A DNA stretch of 64,000 nt from Strongylocentrotus droebachiensis (GCA_035222895.1 JAVYIG010002738.1:166504-230503); one strand, 5' to 3'. Shown: positions 1-11,544, counted from the first letter of the stretch. Notes: generated by a model not told the origin, from the letters alone. Made by a program: numbers and translations.

Positions 1-531
1 CGTTTTCACTGGCTGCCTGCCGTATCAATAAACGAAATTAACAAAAGACTTAACTCCGTTTCGTTGACAATCAGCCGTAGACGAGAGTCTTCATGCATGG
101 CTGATTGTCAACGAAACGGAGTTAAGTCTTTTGTCAAATCTGCTTTTTGCTACGGCAGGCACCCAGTGAAAACGAATTCGTTTGTTAAAATTATGAAAAT
201 TTAAGGGCTACTTTAAACAAACAGAACTTTGTTATTCCTGGCTCATTTTTCTTGATTGAGGTATCATATGAAAGAGCAGAAAATGAACTTTCTAGACATA
301 TGAATTTTTCTTTGAAATTCAGATACCGCCCGCCAAATTACTTTTTGGTTTCCTTCCTTCAAATTGCTTTTAATCACTCATGCGTGAAATATGCATCACG
401 TGAGTAGCATCAACTGATAGAGGAGACTCTAAGCTTTCTAAATATGTATCATTCATTAATTATGGTTTTGATTAAGTTATGATAAAACATCGATACTTCT
501 CGGTTTCGTTTTTTCTGGGACGCACTGTATT
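1..531. repeat. Dispersed repeat with terminal snap-back palindrome
   Basis: Positions 99-531 match the reverse complement of 47312-47745, so this is one repeat family in two orientations. The far end of the body carries the motif CAGTGCGTCCCAGAAAAAA (at 47312) or its complement (near 531). In this copy the other end is folded back: a 34-base arm at 43-76 is the perfect reverse complement of 99-132, with a 22-base loop. An outer arm at 1-25 pairs imperfectly with ~148-173. The other copy lacks the extra arm. No coding capacity is evident. The superfamily is not recognised. Confidence 0.75.
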
Positions 532-1597
532 TCATTTGAAAAATTAAAACGATAACACATAAAATATTTTGAAATGCATAATCAGAACATGTGATTGTAT
601 TTCATTGGTAGATTAGGATAGACATGATCCGAAGGGATAGTATTTAAATTTTGTCTTTCAGTTTGAATCCAATTTGTTCAAAACATAATTTATCAGGTGT
701 TATGGTAAGTAATGCTAACAAACATGACAAACTATATTCTTGAACTCGAATCGTATAGCGCTCAACTTCCGAGTTATTTCTGTTAAAATGTTTTGAGCTT
801 GCTACCTAATGGAGCTTTATAGCAGATGTTTAACCATAGTATTCTAGCCGCTCTGGTTAAACATTGTCTACCAAAAAACTCAAAGATTTCAAGTATAAAA
901 CATGATTATCGCCGGGTTGTTACATTTCGACTTACTGAAATTTTCGATTCACTATAATCAGGAGATATTTCATACTATATCTCTCTATTTCAAGTGAAGA
1001 TGTGTAAGCTGAAGATTTTTTTTTTCTTCTCTATCGTTAATATCAGGTGGACTAAGTATCTTGTAAACATTCAATTAATGATCAATGGATTATTTTCATA
1101 CAGACCGGTATGTTAAATGAAATGGTACCTTGTATATTATTGTGAGATTTTTTGGAGTTATCATAATATTCAATATCTAGATGGTCACTTATTACTCACT
1201 TTCATCTATTTTTAATACTTGATATGATATTTTTATATAGTTTCATTTTGAAAATTACAGCCATGTTTTGCAAGCTGCCTCTTTTGTTTTGTCTAACACA
1301 GTGTCACGATGGACACTCAATATTTGACGAAAGTGATGAAACAAATATCTTAACAATTATAACAAAGCATTGTACTAAAACGTTATGTTTGTGATAATGA
1401 ATAACAACACAGGTACATGTAGTAACTAATTTTAAACCTAACTTTGTTATCAAGATACTCGATGGAATCATTTCACATAATAATTACAATAATAAAGCTT
1501 GTATAGCAAATATGTGTCCGAGTCTTTGTAATAGTGACATAAGATATTCCCCTTTCAGGAAAAAAATCAATGAAATCTAATGATTTTCAACCAAATA
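532..1597. other. Non-coding part of the duplicated unit
   Basis: AT-rich sequence collinear with 19578-20650. I see no reading frame, RNA gene or recognisable element in it. Divergence from the second copy is scattered single-base changes and small indels, as expected for neutral sequence. Confidence 0.5.
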
Positions 1598-1605
1598 TTA
1601 CTAAA

Positions 1606-1926
1606 AAGTATACACCAAATCGCGCCAAACGAGTTTTAAAATTCAATTTTCTTTCAACTTCTGAGGGGGCCACATCAAAAGGGAAATTATCTATATCATT
1701 GACATATAAACAGAAAATCAGGGGCCCAAGTATGGACCCCTGAGGGACTCCCGTCTTGACATTTAAAAACGAACTTGTTGCTCCTATACAATTGAGACAC
1801 ATTGTTGCCTTTCTTTCAAATACATTATAAACCATTGTAACTCAGAGTCTTTCATACCATAAAAATACATTTTATCGAGGATTGAATCAATAGGAATGAC
1901 ATCAACGCTTTTTGTAGGTCTACAAA
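1606..1926 (-). pseudogene. LINE reverse transcriptase fragment (non-LTR), frameshifted
   Basis: Read on the minus strand, this holds the RT palm in pieces. A VDLQKAFD-type motif A lies at about 1897-1926, followed in another frame by a helix region, then GVPQGSILGPL (motif B) and a YVNDI stretch at about 1700-1750. The frame changes between the motif blocks, and the FADD catalytic motif is absent because the fragment ends first. It is a short dead remnant of a non-LTR retrotransposon of the CR1/Jockey/L2 type. The same remnant occurs at 20660-20979, so it predates the segmental duplication. Confidence 0.8.
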
Positions 1927-2040
1927 TAGACAAACATGGGCGATTTTCATCCATTTTCATTATGGAAATTCACCATTCCTTGTTTCTCCTGTACCTATAT
2001 CTTGATCATCTTTATCACAATTATTGTTTTCTGCAGATGT

Positions 2041-2283
2041 AATAATAATATAATATTAATGTTTTATTTACCCAGGGTAGCCACTTCAGTTATGAAACTG
2101 CTCTTCCAGCGGGCCCTGCATAACATAATATGTTATTACTACCCTTCTCCAATCTAATATGCTGAGCGCCTAGCTAGAAGGCAGAAGGTCCCATTGTTAT
2201 AAGTCTTTGGTATGACTCGGCCGGGGATCGAACCCACGACCTCCCGTTCATGAGGCGGGCGCTCTAACCACTGAGCCACAATG
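2041..2283 (-). mobile_element. tRNA-derived SINE
   Basis: On the minus strand the element begins with a tRNA-like head at 2209-2283. It has an A-box-like GTGGCTCAGTGGTTAGAGC and a B-box-like GGTTCGATCC. The position of the anticodon reads CAT, so the head resembles tRNA-Met, with an imperfect anticodon stem. A ~150-bp body follows, then a tail with CTGGGTAAATAAA and ATT/ATA-rich bases at 2041-2075. A head fused to a body and tail is the structure of a SINE, not a functional tRNA gene. A second copy lies in the duplicated unit at 21093-21335. Confidence 0.8.
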
Positions 2284-3050
2284 TAGATGACTCATCATTT
2301 TCATTACTAGCTTTATCCCAAAATGGGAGTACCTGTAACAAACATTTACGGCATTGCCAATGTACAAAATCCTGGAATGGATCGTTTTATTTACATAATG
2401 GGATTCGGTCACACTTAATGTGAACCCATTCCCTATACTTTGTATGCAAGAGCTTTTTGATTTCGTTTTACTGGCTTACTACAAGAAACACATGGATACT
2501 TAATATTTATCAATACGTATTATTATTATACTCCCACTTTCTTCCTTCATTTCTGTTGTAATTATCAAATTATGCAAAATGTTATTGTTAATTTATTGTT
2601 ATTCTATTATGCATAAATATTAGCTTATGTAGTAAAATGATGTATTTCTATCTATATTTCATTTTGTTATACAAGAAGTGTTGCCTCACGTGTGTCTGTT
2701 TGTTTGTGTCTGTTGACTTTATATATGTTGACTATATAGATAATGTGATACGCCATTGCAAGGATTTATTTGAAATCTGTCCTTTTCAACCCTTGCTTCT
2801 ATTTAAAATATATCCACGATAAAATAAAGGACGGCTGAAACCGGAAAGGACGTGGGGTAGGTATAGAAATCATTGTAACATCATTTTTATGCCGAAGTAA
2901 AATGTATTCGTTGTATACCCCTAGCAAATGGATATAATAATTGAAAACGGGAAATGAATAAGTAAACTGTAACATACCTCTTTTCACTTTACTTTTATAA
3001 GGTGCGCGGCGTTTACAGATAATTTGAACTGTTCATCTCACAGCCGACAA
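2284..3050. other. Non-coding; includes a segment missing in copy 2
   Basis: About 2628-2940 is present here but absent from the second unit, where ~150 bp of reverse transcriptase-like sequence (21684-21830) takes its place. No gene or known element was recognised in it. Confidence 0.45.
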
Positions 3051-3159
3051 ACCAAAAATCTCTCGAAAAGTGATTTTGTTTCAATTATCGGATCAACTCA
3101 ATTCAAGTTCGAGTTTAATTTAAAATATATTCAAATAAATAGTAATTCAATTCAACAGC

Positions 3160-3430
3160 TTTTTTCGGCGTCGGGAAAATAACGTAGAGCCAATATTGGG
3201 TGTCGGACATTCTAAAATCGGGCCAACGTCAGAATTATTTTGATGTTTGGCTCCAATTTCAAAATAATGATGTTGAACCAATGTCAGAATATACTGTTAG
3301 CCCAACGTAATTTCCCGTCATGGGGCCGTCAAGCTCGAGCCAACGTCAGAATTTAGTGTTGGCCCGATACATCAAGGTATATTGGCCTAACGTTGGCCCT
3401 TGTCCATGTCGTATGTCGTATTGTCAGCTG
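3160..3430. repeat. Imperfect repeats of a GGGCCAACGTCAGAAT-type motif
   Basis: The motif CCAACGTCAGAAT and variants (CAATGTCAGAAT, GCCCAACGT, TTGGCCTAACGTTGGCC) recur at roughly 40-70 bp spacing, in both orientations. The block is conserved at about 22085-22330 in copy 2. It looks like a degenerate short tandem or inverted repeat within a mobile element, with no coding potential. Confidence 0.55.
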
Positions 3431-3454
3431 GGAGTGAGGTTTGTATCATCTTAA

Positions 3455-3506
3455 CACAGACACATAAATACACACCCACATACGCACACCCACTCACACA
3501 CGCAAA
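3455..3506. repeat. CA-rich microsatellite
   Basis: A degenerate CACACA/CACCCACA tract, also present in copy 2 at about 22355-22405. Confidence 0.7.
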
Positions 3507-4888
3507 GTTGTAGTTAGTTTAATACATACAATCTTCATTCAAATGGTTGTTCTTCCCGCCCTGTATGCCTACCCATTTACATCACCTGGGTGGAGAATGG
3601 CAAATGTAGATTAAGTAAAGGACATAATGTGCCACTGCAGGACTCGAACCACGAACCATGTGATCCACAGTCCTTTTTATACACATTTGCAAATGTGGCA
3701 CGGTCGATTATCTAGTATTCATTTTACATTACATTTTTTCATCCTCATTTAAAGAGCAACTGTTGCAGAACACCTGAAATTTAAAAGTGTTTCAAGAAGG
3801 GGAGTTGGGCCCATAACATGAACCAAATTAAGCAAAGCACGTGTAGAATATCAATGTAAGAACCTGTGACATTCCCCACCCCCACCCTCCCCTCCCCTAG
3901 AATAACAAAGACAATAAATCTCCTTAAACTGTGCCTGCTTAATAGATAAACGATGTTTCTCTCGTTTTGACTCCTTGTGTAGAGAAGGATACTGGCGATA
4001 CTATTCACATGATTGTACGGCTTTGACCTAAGATTCAGCAAACGCTAATTGGCTATTGTGTTGCAAGCAAATGTTTCAAGGTTGAAAAAAAAACCTGAAT
4101 ATATGTCTTTTCTCTTCGCAGCGTATGACCAATTCTAAATCATAATGTACGAACAGATGTCGAGCTCTATTCATACTCTAGTTCGGATCGAGGGGCGAAT
4201 ATAATGATTTATTCGAACCCTGCATTTACTTTGAAATATGCTGTCAATTCAAGGATAACCATTTCTGTTCATAGTTCCAAACAAGGCACTAAATATTATG
4301 TGGTTGACATAAAGTTTAAGTTCAAAATTCTAATCCAGTTTATAGTTGGTAAAGTTTAGTCAAGGCACGATAGGGCCAACCCGATCGCTACTAACATAAA
4401 AAGTCGACATGGTATTCATCAGTACAGTAATAACGGATAGATGTTAGCTCTAAAAACTGGCCGAATATCCTCATATTCATGTGTCGAGTTGACCGAATAT
4501 ATGATATTTTGTTTTCATGTATATTCCTCTGCGAGGTGCCCGCATATATGATTGTATGTCTTATCTAATGTGTGTTGATTACAAAATGAATTTGTTTCCC
4601 ACATTAACAATATTTTAGAACCAAATATGTCAGTGCATGTGTACATGGCAAACGACGAGTGCCATTGTGATGTAAACTGAATCATATAGTGAAGCATTTT
4701 ATTACTTAAAAGGATGCCGTGAATAAAAAAAAAAGTGGAAAAGCATTGATCGTGTAGACTAATGAGTGGTTTATACCTTCACGAAACTTTATTTATCAAT
4801 TTCTCTGAGTCTATAAGTTAATCAATATAATTCTGAGAAGATATGAAGTGAGTCACATGAATACATAACAAAGGAAACGCTATTGGCG
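3507..4888. other. Non-coding part of the duplicated unit
   Basis: Collinear with 22406-24294 of copy 2. Two differences stand out. Copy 2 has ~105 bp more at 22571-22685, and a 366-bp TTAA element at 23746-24111 whose empty site here is TTAA at 4706-4709. No gene was seen. Confidence 0.5.
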
Positions 4889-5737
4889 GTCTCGCCTGCA
4901 TTGCGCAATTTGATATGATGAAAAATTGAGGTTGGAACATTATTTATAGGCAAGGTGGCCCATTAGCAGACCCCAAAAATGAAATCCTCTGAATATAATC
5001 AGCATTTTGAAGTGAATATTGACCAAGAATTATCAGAAGAATATTTACTATTAATAATTTTACCAGAATCGATAACTTGAATCAAATATGAACAAATTAA
5101 TTTAAAAAAATGATTTATTAATTCTCATATTAAGTTGTGAAAACATAATTCAAGTCTACTGACCTAAAATGACCTTTGACCTTGTGACCTGGAACTTGTG
5201 TCATATGATTTGTGATACCTGATAACCCTTGGGTACAAGTTTCATGGAATTTAATATGCTTAAAAATTCAGAATCTTGATGTTGATGCCACAACAAAGTC
5301 TAAGTTTGTTGACCTTAAATGACCTTTGACCTTAACTTAGTGACCTGAAATTCTACACACATGATTAGGGATACTTTATACCTCTATAGTCCAAGTTTCA
5401 TTGACTAAAAACGTATACTTTCAAATTATATCAACAATTCAAAAACTTAACCTTAGGTTAAGTTTTCGATGATGATGCCACAACAGGGTCCAAGTCTGTT
5501 GACCTGAAATGACCTTTGACCTTGACTTTGTGACCTGAAATTCTACTTACATGGTTGGGGATACTTGATAACCCTATAGTTTAAGTTTTATTGACTAAGA
5601 ACTTATACTTTACAAATTATATCAAAAATTCAAAAACTTAACCTTACGTTAAGTTTTTGATGTTGACGCCGTCGCCGCCGCCGCCGCCACCGGAAAAGCG
5701 GCGCCTATGTCTCGCTTGTTTGCTTCGCAGGCGAGAC
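4889..5737. mobile_element. Inverted-repeat element with TGACCTTTGACCTT modules (MITE-like), copy 1
   Basis: The element is bounded by GTCTCGCCTGC at 4889-4899 and its reverse complement GCAGGCGAGAC at 5727-5737. Inside are three ~160-bp tandem modules, each with a TGACCTTTGACCTT core (5170-5183, 5320-5333, 5510-5523) and a CAAGTTTCAT-type stretch. A GCC-rich tract (5665-5695) precedes a second short GTCTCGC/GCGAGAC hairpin. No transposase is present. From memory, this family is abundant in sea urchin genomes. Confidence 0.7.
5170..5523. promoter_or_regulatory. Three DR1-like nuclear receptor half-site pairs
   Basis: Each TGACCTTTGACC core is, on the minus strand, GGTCAAAGGTCA: two AGGTCA-type half sites separated by one base (DR1). 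DR1 is the classic site for RXR, HNF4 and PPAR-type receptors. Occurrences are at 5170, 5320 and 5510, 0.7-1.0 kb upstream of the galactosyltransferase start codon. Whether they regulate it is unproven; they belong to a repeat. Confidence 0.35.
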
Positions 5738-6196
5738 AAAAACTGGGAAACTGATCACCATCTATTGCGCTTTCAGGAGAAACAGACTCTATCGATCGCG
5801 GGACATTGCTACAATTTCGTTTCGGGTCAAAAAATTTCAGACCTCTACTATTTCTACGTTCGCTAACTGAGCGGAGAGCAGTTCAACTCATCGCGTGGCT
5901 GCAGTGACGGAATGTAATATGGCTGGATCGTATCTTCGTCTGTTAAAAGGTTTTTAAGAGGACAATTTGTTATATTGGAGTGACTGATTGGCAATATCGA
6001 CATTTTTTCAAATGTTCACCACGTTTTATCATTGTGATCAACTACCAAATGTAATAACTTCAACAATAGTGATAGACCAACACGTTTTTAACGCAGTTGG
6101 ACATGAAGACTGGATCCAGGCTCTGAAAGCACAATAATTAATCAACATACTAATGGACCCTACTCTTTTTATCAGTGGAATTAACCAGTCGACACG
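5738..6196. other. 5' flank of galactosyltransferase gene 1
   Basis: Non-coding, well conserved with 25383-25834 of copy 2. No convincing TATA box, initiator or upstream coding exon was found. A 5' UTR is presumably here. Confidence 0.4.
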
Positions 6197-7333
6197 ATGA
6201 GATACAGAAAGGTGCAGCTTATGATCTTTGCGTTCTGTATTGCTACTTCATGTATTGTCATCGGCCATAACTACTCCACTTCTTATGGATTAGAAAAAGT
6301 CATCAAAGGAAGATTACTACAAAGAGCTGGTTTTTCAAATGTGATAAACAAAACAATCAACGCTGTGGGATATAATCTCACGGCACAAATGCAAATACTA
6401 CCCGAACCTGTGAGATATAATGTCACGACACAAACACCACCCAAACAGAAACCCACACCGGTTCCATTGCTCGGATGGCGGAAGAATGTACACTGGGAGC
6501 CAGGAGCTGAGCTGGATATATATGATTTTTTAATCAATCCTGTCGATAAGTGCAACACTGGAAAAGATAATATTACATTACTTGTCTTAATTAAATCAGC
6601 ACCAGGTAATACTGGACGCAGGGATGCTGTCAGGCGGACGTTCATCAGTGGGGCCCTGAAATTTAATGTGTCCACCAGGTTTTTTTTTATCATGGGAGAT
6701 TCCGAAGCACAAGACGAGAGGGAAAAGATTCAGGAAGAGGCCCGAAGACATAAAGATATCCTGAAGGTGGGCTTCCACGACGGTTATTACAATCTCACCA
6801 TCAAACTCGTCATGGCGTTTAAATGGGCCTTGCAATTTTGCAACAATAGTAAATTCTTGATGTCGATGGATGATGATACCATGATTGATATCGTGACCCT
6901 GGTCAACGACCTCGATGCTTTACCTCCAAAGGATCGCTCTCAATACGTGCTGGGATCTAGGTCAGGGTGGTTAAGTCCACATCGTAACGTAAAGAGTAAA
7001 TGGTACATACCAGAGGACATCTACCCTAATAAGACGTACCCTCCATATCCATTAGGGCCTGGGTATGTTATGTCACGTCACGTAGTCGAAAAACTCTATC
7101 TGATATCCAGAGAAACCCCAGCAACGATACCGTTTGACGATGTTTATTGCGGTATACTCTTGCATAAGTTAAACATCAGCATCGTTCACCGACCTAGATG
7201 GTTTAAAGACCGCCATCCGCAAAAGAAAAAGCAGGATTATGTAAGGATTGAGTTATCACCGCAGAAAATGGAGAAAGCTTGGATAAGTTTGGAAGAAGAT
7301 TTGAAAAATAGAACTCTCGGCCCCGACTCATGA
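6197..7333 (+). CDS. Beta-1,3-galactosyltransferase-like protein (GT31), copy 1
   Basis: Intronless frame of 378 residues. Type II Golgi topology: a short basic cytosolic tail (MRYRK), a hydrophobic anchor at about residues 8-23, a stem with PPKQKPTP-type proline-rich sequence (80-90), then the catalytic domain from about 127. GT31 motifs are in order: LVLIKSAPGNTGRRDAVRRT (129-148), a FFIMGDS strand (163-169), YYNLTIKLVMAFKW (197-210), the DDD metal/UDP-sugar motif at 225-227, YPPYPLGPGYVMS (281-293) and FDDVYCGILLHKL (313-325), equivalent to the family's EDVYVG. Eleven N-glycosylation sequons fit a luminal enzyme. Expected role: UDP-galactose (or UDP-GlcNAc) transfer to glycan acceptors; the exact acceptor cannot be told. 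The start is the first ATG and matches copy 2. The nearest relative is the gene at 25835. Confidence 0.9.
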   Translation: MRYRKVQLMIFAFCIATSCIVIGHNYSTSYGLEKVIKGRLLQRAGFSNVINKTINAVGYNLTAQMQILPEPVRYNVTTQTPPKQKPTPVPLLGWRKNVHWEPGAELDIYDFLINPVDKCNTGKDNITLLVLIKSAPGNTGRRDAVRRTFISGALKFNVSTRFFFIMGDSEAQDEREKIQEEARRHKDILKVGFHDGYYNLTIKLVMAFKWALQFCNNSKFLMSMDDDTMIDIVTLVNDLDALPPKDRSQYVLGSRSGWLSPHRNVKSKWYIPEDIYPNKTYPPYPLGPGYVMSRHVVEKLYLISRETPATIPFDDVYCGILLHKLNISIVHRPRWFKDRHPQKKKQDYVRIELSPQKMEKAWISLEEDLKNRTLGPDS

Positions 7334-7570
7334 AGAGTTTATTTATGTATTTCTGGTATTGAGACAGGGTGACTCATTATCACTAATAATGGTGGTTTTC
7401 CATGAGGCCATGTTAATCATATTCAAAAACAATAGTTACAAAAAAACATATATGTACAATAATAATAATAACAAAATCATGAACATAAATTTATGACAGC
7501 AACCGACAACGAATAAGTAAGAACATGTATCAACATATGTACAATATTTGGTATCCTCGTAATGAAAGTT

Positions 7571-7611
7571 CGTTTGCTTTGTTTTGCTTTGTTTTGCTTT
7601 GCTTTGCTTTC
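7571..7611. repeat. TTTGC/TTTTGC microsatellite
   Basis: Short pentamer/hexamer repeat in the 3' UTR region of galactosyltransferase gene 1. It is shorter in copy 2 (about 27205-27236). Confidence 0.75.
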
Positions 7612-7825
7612 TTGTTCAAGAAAACGTTGCTGCATATTTATAATATTTATAATAACTCATTGTTATTATTGTTTTCATTATTTATGATTTAAGTACTATG
7701 TATTGTTTATATCTGGAGTCATTTAAAACTGTTAAAGCATAATAATGATATTTATATGTCTATGGAATTATTTTTACCTTGTAAATTCACTTGCATCAGC
7801 CTCCAGCTGTATTGTTGAATATTAG

Positions 7826-7831
7826 AATAAA
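7826..7831 (+). terminator. Putative polyadenylation signal of galactosyltransferase gene 1
   Basis: AATAAA about 490 bp after the stop codon, conserved in copy 2 at 27452-27457. It is the first canonical hexamer downstream of the gene that both copies share. Confidence 0.45.
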
Positions 7832-8255
7832 ACCTTATCAAATCATATCGAATATAATAGTATAGACGGTAATTAATTTTTAAATCCGATGGAAAGTAAA
7901 TATTAGCATATTTCGGTATGTATTAGACTTTGAAAAAAGGCAACATGAATTTTTGAGAGTTCATAAACAAAGTAGAAAAACTACTTCGGCTCAGTTAAGA
8001 AAGTCATTAGGGATACCAATATTGTTACATACATATTTATAACAACAAAAATATTACAGGATAGTAAATTACTGGATGATATGCAAAATTAATACATGTA
8101 ATCTACATGTATAGCAATCGGATGTACACTCTTTCATAATTGACAATGAATTGTATGAAATTAGTCTTTCAGTTTGAGGGGGCTTATATCGTCCTATTTT
8201 AAGAAACAGACAATCAAATATTTTGTGCATGCAGGACAATTGCAAATGTTATATC

Positions 8256-9083
8256 GAATATATGTGATTAAACCGTCAAAGAAGCTGCGTATTCTTGGCG
8301 TCGTCTTTGACAACCTCATGCTGCCAGATGTTCACGTCTCAAATGTAGTCAGGACTGTCAAATATCATATCCGGAACTTATGCAGGATTAGAAAATATCT
8401 TGACGAAAGTACCACTCATGCTGCAGTCCGTGCCTTAGTTTTATCTCGTCTTGATTATTGTAACAGTTTGTTGAGTGGCACAACAGAAAAGAACATTCAC
8501 CGTCTTCAGCTTCTCCAGAACCAGTCTGCACGCCTCATCTTCAAACAACCAAAGAGCACACACACCACGCCCTTGTTGAACTCTCTGCATTGGCTTCCTA
8601 TTCAACAGCGAGTGCTCTTCAAGACCTCCACCCTTGTCTTTAAGTCGTTACACAATCTCTCTCCCTCATATCTTACTGATCTCGTTCATGTTAGGCACTC
8701 CAGTTACAACCTAAGATCCAACACTCGTACAGTTTTAGATACCCCAAGGTGTCGAACCAATGCTGGTAAGCGGGCATTCATAGCCACTGCTCCAAAATCA
8801 TGGAACAATCTCCCCAATTTTGTACAAACTGCTGATTCTCTAATGACTTTCAAAAAACACCTCAAAACACACTTGTTTAACTAATGCCCGCTTACCAGCA
8901 CTTGTTCTTGCTCTTCTATTATCTGTCTTACCCTTTATTTTGTTCATTCCTATATTGTTACATACATGTCTGTTGTTAAGCATCTTTCTATTTTGTTAAT
9001 TGTTCATTGTATATGTTAATTAAGCGCTTTGTATCTACTTGTAGAAAAGGCGCTATACAAATGTTCATTATTATTATTATATC
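8256..9083 (+). mobile_element. 5'-truncated L2-like LINE
   Basis: Coding part to the stop at 8882-8884: the carboxy end of a non-LTR reverse transcriptase, with LGVVFDN, SRLDYCNSLLSG, LQLLQNQSARLI, LHWLPIQQRV and a final KSWNNLP...FKKHLKT block, all in one open frame. The 3' UTR ends in GCGCTATACAAATG followed by an ATT repeat, the usual tail of L2/CR1-type elements. TTATATC occurs on both sides (8249-8255 and 9077-9083) and once at the matching point of copy 2 (27906-27912), so it may be a 7-bp target duplication. The open frame extends upstream into duplicated flank (from 8174), which is not LINE sequence. Confidence 0.8.
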
Positions 9084-9974
9084 CTTGTCAACTATTTACT
9101 GTTTTGCGAACCACATTTATACTCAGTCTCCTGTTTGAAACTGTTAACAGAAATACTTATCAAGGAGTCTGCAGCATCTTTCAATGTAGATATATATAAT
9201 GGTCGTATATATTTAATGGCGTCCCTCTAACAAAACGAGAGAATGTATAAAGCTCGAAACATGTTCGTACAAATAGATTTAGAGTATGCCATACACTGTG
9301 AGAAAAAAAATATATTCAGTGTCTGTGATTTCAACTGTGGAACTTTTGCTATCAACACAATAGCGAACGCCATTTTACTAGCTCTATATATGCAACATCG
9401 ACAGAACTGCTTGGTTAATAACCCACACAGGTATATTTGCAAGCCCAAAACTTGACTATAAGATTAATTGGATAACATAAAAATAGTGTTTGATGGTTGT
9501 TACTTCCTAAATCAAGAAGTTATCGTTACTATTCTTATTACTATTACTATCACTATAATTATCATAGTCACTATCAATATCGCTTTAACTAATTTGAGAG
9601 CGTATATGAACTCGAACATGGAATTATTATATTCATCAAAAGTGTTTATTTAAAAATTAAATTCTTTCAACCAAGGACTCCAAATTTCTCATACCTATCT
9701 TTATTCTATTTTTTGAAGTCAGATATGGAGAAGGAAGAAGTATTGCACATTTCCCGTTATTTTCTATGCGGTCTGAGATTCCTGAAAGATAACATAAAAT
9801 GGATGAGAATTGTAAGAGAGACTGAGAGAGAGAGTTAGGCAGATAGAGATAGAGAGAGAAAGATAGAGAGCGGAGAGAGAGGGGGAGGGGAGAAAATAAT
9901 ATGAAATATTAAACCTTGTCACAAAAATACTCTGGAAAATCCCCTTTTCGCGGTACTCGAATTCCTATATATAT
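9084..9974. other. Unassigned; contains a GA-rich microsatellite
   Basis: No gene was recognised. A GAGAGA/GATAGA tract runs about 9812-9893, and an ATT/ACT-type degenerate trinucleotide tract about 9527-9592. Confidence 0.4.
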
Positions 9975-10460
9975 TTTTCATTCAAAGGGACTTGGTAACA
10001 CTGTTCAGATAAGAGAAATGGTGCTAATGTAGTGACTTTAATGCTAGGTGTATATTTAAAGATGATCTGGAAGTGTAAGCGAAAACAGAACATTATTAAT
10101 GATACAAATTGAGGAAAACAGATTTGATCGATTCTTTAATTCTCTCAAGTATATTATCACAATTAATTACGATTTAGGTAAACGTAAATCGTCACAAAGC
10201 CACAATTTTGCTCTTTATACCATTCCTTACATTTAAGTGTTGAGAGATGTTTAAAAGCCTGGCCTTTAACTTATATTCATGAAAAATCGATTGGGAAAAT
10301 TCAGAGATGGTTGAGAGAATTTATTGTTAGAGGGTGTCGCACAGTGACGCCTTCCAAGATAACCATAAATATCTTTGTGGTTTGAGAATTTGTTCAGGAT
10401 TTGTTGCATGTTAGAGGGTTAGTACGGTAAAAAACATATAATAAGTAACATTTTATACAA
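9975..10460. repeat. Dispersed repeat, inverted copy at 34850-35335
   Basis: The reverse complement of this block matches 34850-35335 with moderate divergence: it starts near GGGACTTGGTAAC here and ends near GTTACTTATT there. A 60-bp piece (10163-10228) also appears at 29306-29364 in duplication copy 2. No protein was recognised. Confidence 0.7.
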
Positions 10461-11544
10461 AAATCACTCAGTGTTTTCATGAACCTTCACCCCCCCCCCT
10501 CACACTTATTTAGGTATGCATGTTCCCTCCCTTTGAAAGCACCCCCTAAGTCCGATGTGTAAAGTCAATACAGGCCGATTTGTTTTTTTTGTATGTGTAT
10601 TACGAGCCGAACTTTGATGCGTGAAAAGTGACCTTTTACCGAAGATTTTGGGAGCATGAATGCGGTCCCTTCGTTCCCAAAGTACCTTCAAATATAATCG
10701 TAAATTAGACAATGATTCGTCACGGAGGTGCATTGTGTGATTTGCCGCGTTGATTGAGACATAACAATTGTAGAAACTCAATGAGAAATTTGGTCTTTAA
10801 AAAAAAAATCCCACCCTTTACTCACATAACACGCTTATCATTTGCTACACTACGCGGCCGATCACTTAATAACACAGAGTCAGTGAGCGTGAGAAATTCG
10901 GACATTGAAAACTAAATCTCACCCTCCGTTCATATAACTCGCACAAGTATTAACCATAATGATAGATTTTGCAGTCACGAATTTCTTACCACGACTCATT
11001 CTCGGATCAAAAAATATATGATGTTTGATTTGGAGAGTAAGGTCTCAGCTACAATATATTAAAAGTTCGGAGACATATTTAATATATTTATGATTAGATC
11101 ATGAATGAGGTAAACAAAAAAAAAAAGCTTATCCATACATATTCAATCTATTTAACAGTGATTGACTTTTGGACCAAAATAAACACATTTTTGGGGGCAA
11201 TGTTGTTTTCATCTCTCTTCATCTTCATTGGACTTTCGACCTCATTTCCACTCTGTCGTAAGCTCTTTTCATGTCATTCCATTTATTCATGTTAATTCTC
11301 ATTCATGACCATTCTATGTAACTACGTGCAATATCTTCAATTCTCATAATATGCATTCTCATTCCGAGTCATCGCTTGTGCTTGGCTACACTTTGCAAGT
11401 GTACGGCCAGCCTCATCATATACCTCAATAAACATAACGAAAAGGGAATACTTTCTTTCATGTATTTTATTGTCAGTGCAACCTTGCTTCCTCGTAGCTA
11501 AAATAAAAATAAGAGTTATGTTGTGTGACGAGTGAACACGCTTT
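10461..11544. other. Unassigned non-coding stretch
   Basis: AT-rich, with a short C-run near 10489-10499. No motif, repeat partner or credible frame was found. Confidence 0.35.

Noticed and set aside
1936..2157. 73-codon frame starting MGDFHPFSLW, repeated at 20989
   Set aside because: It runs antisense across the SINE body and flank. It is conserved only because the segment is duplicated.
2209..2283. tRNA-Met gene on the minus strand
   Set aside because: It is fused to a SINE body and 3' tail and has an imperfect anticodon stem, so I call it the head of a SINE.
6283..6835. Minus-strand frames of 136 and 79 codons opposite galactosyltransferase gene 1 (and 140/64 opposite gene 2)
   Set aside because: Shadows of the coding strand with no recognisable protein features. 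Open because of codon composition.
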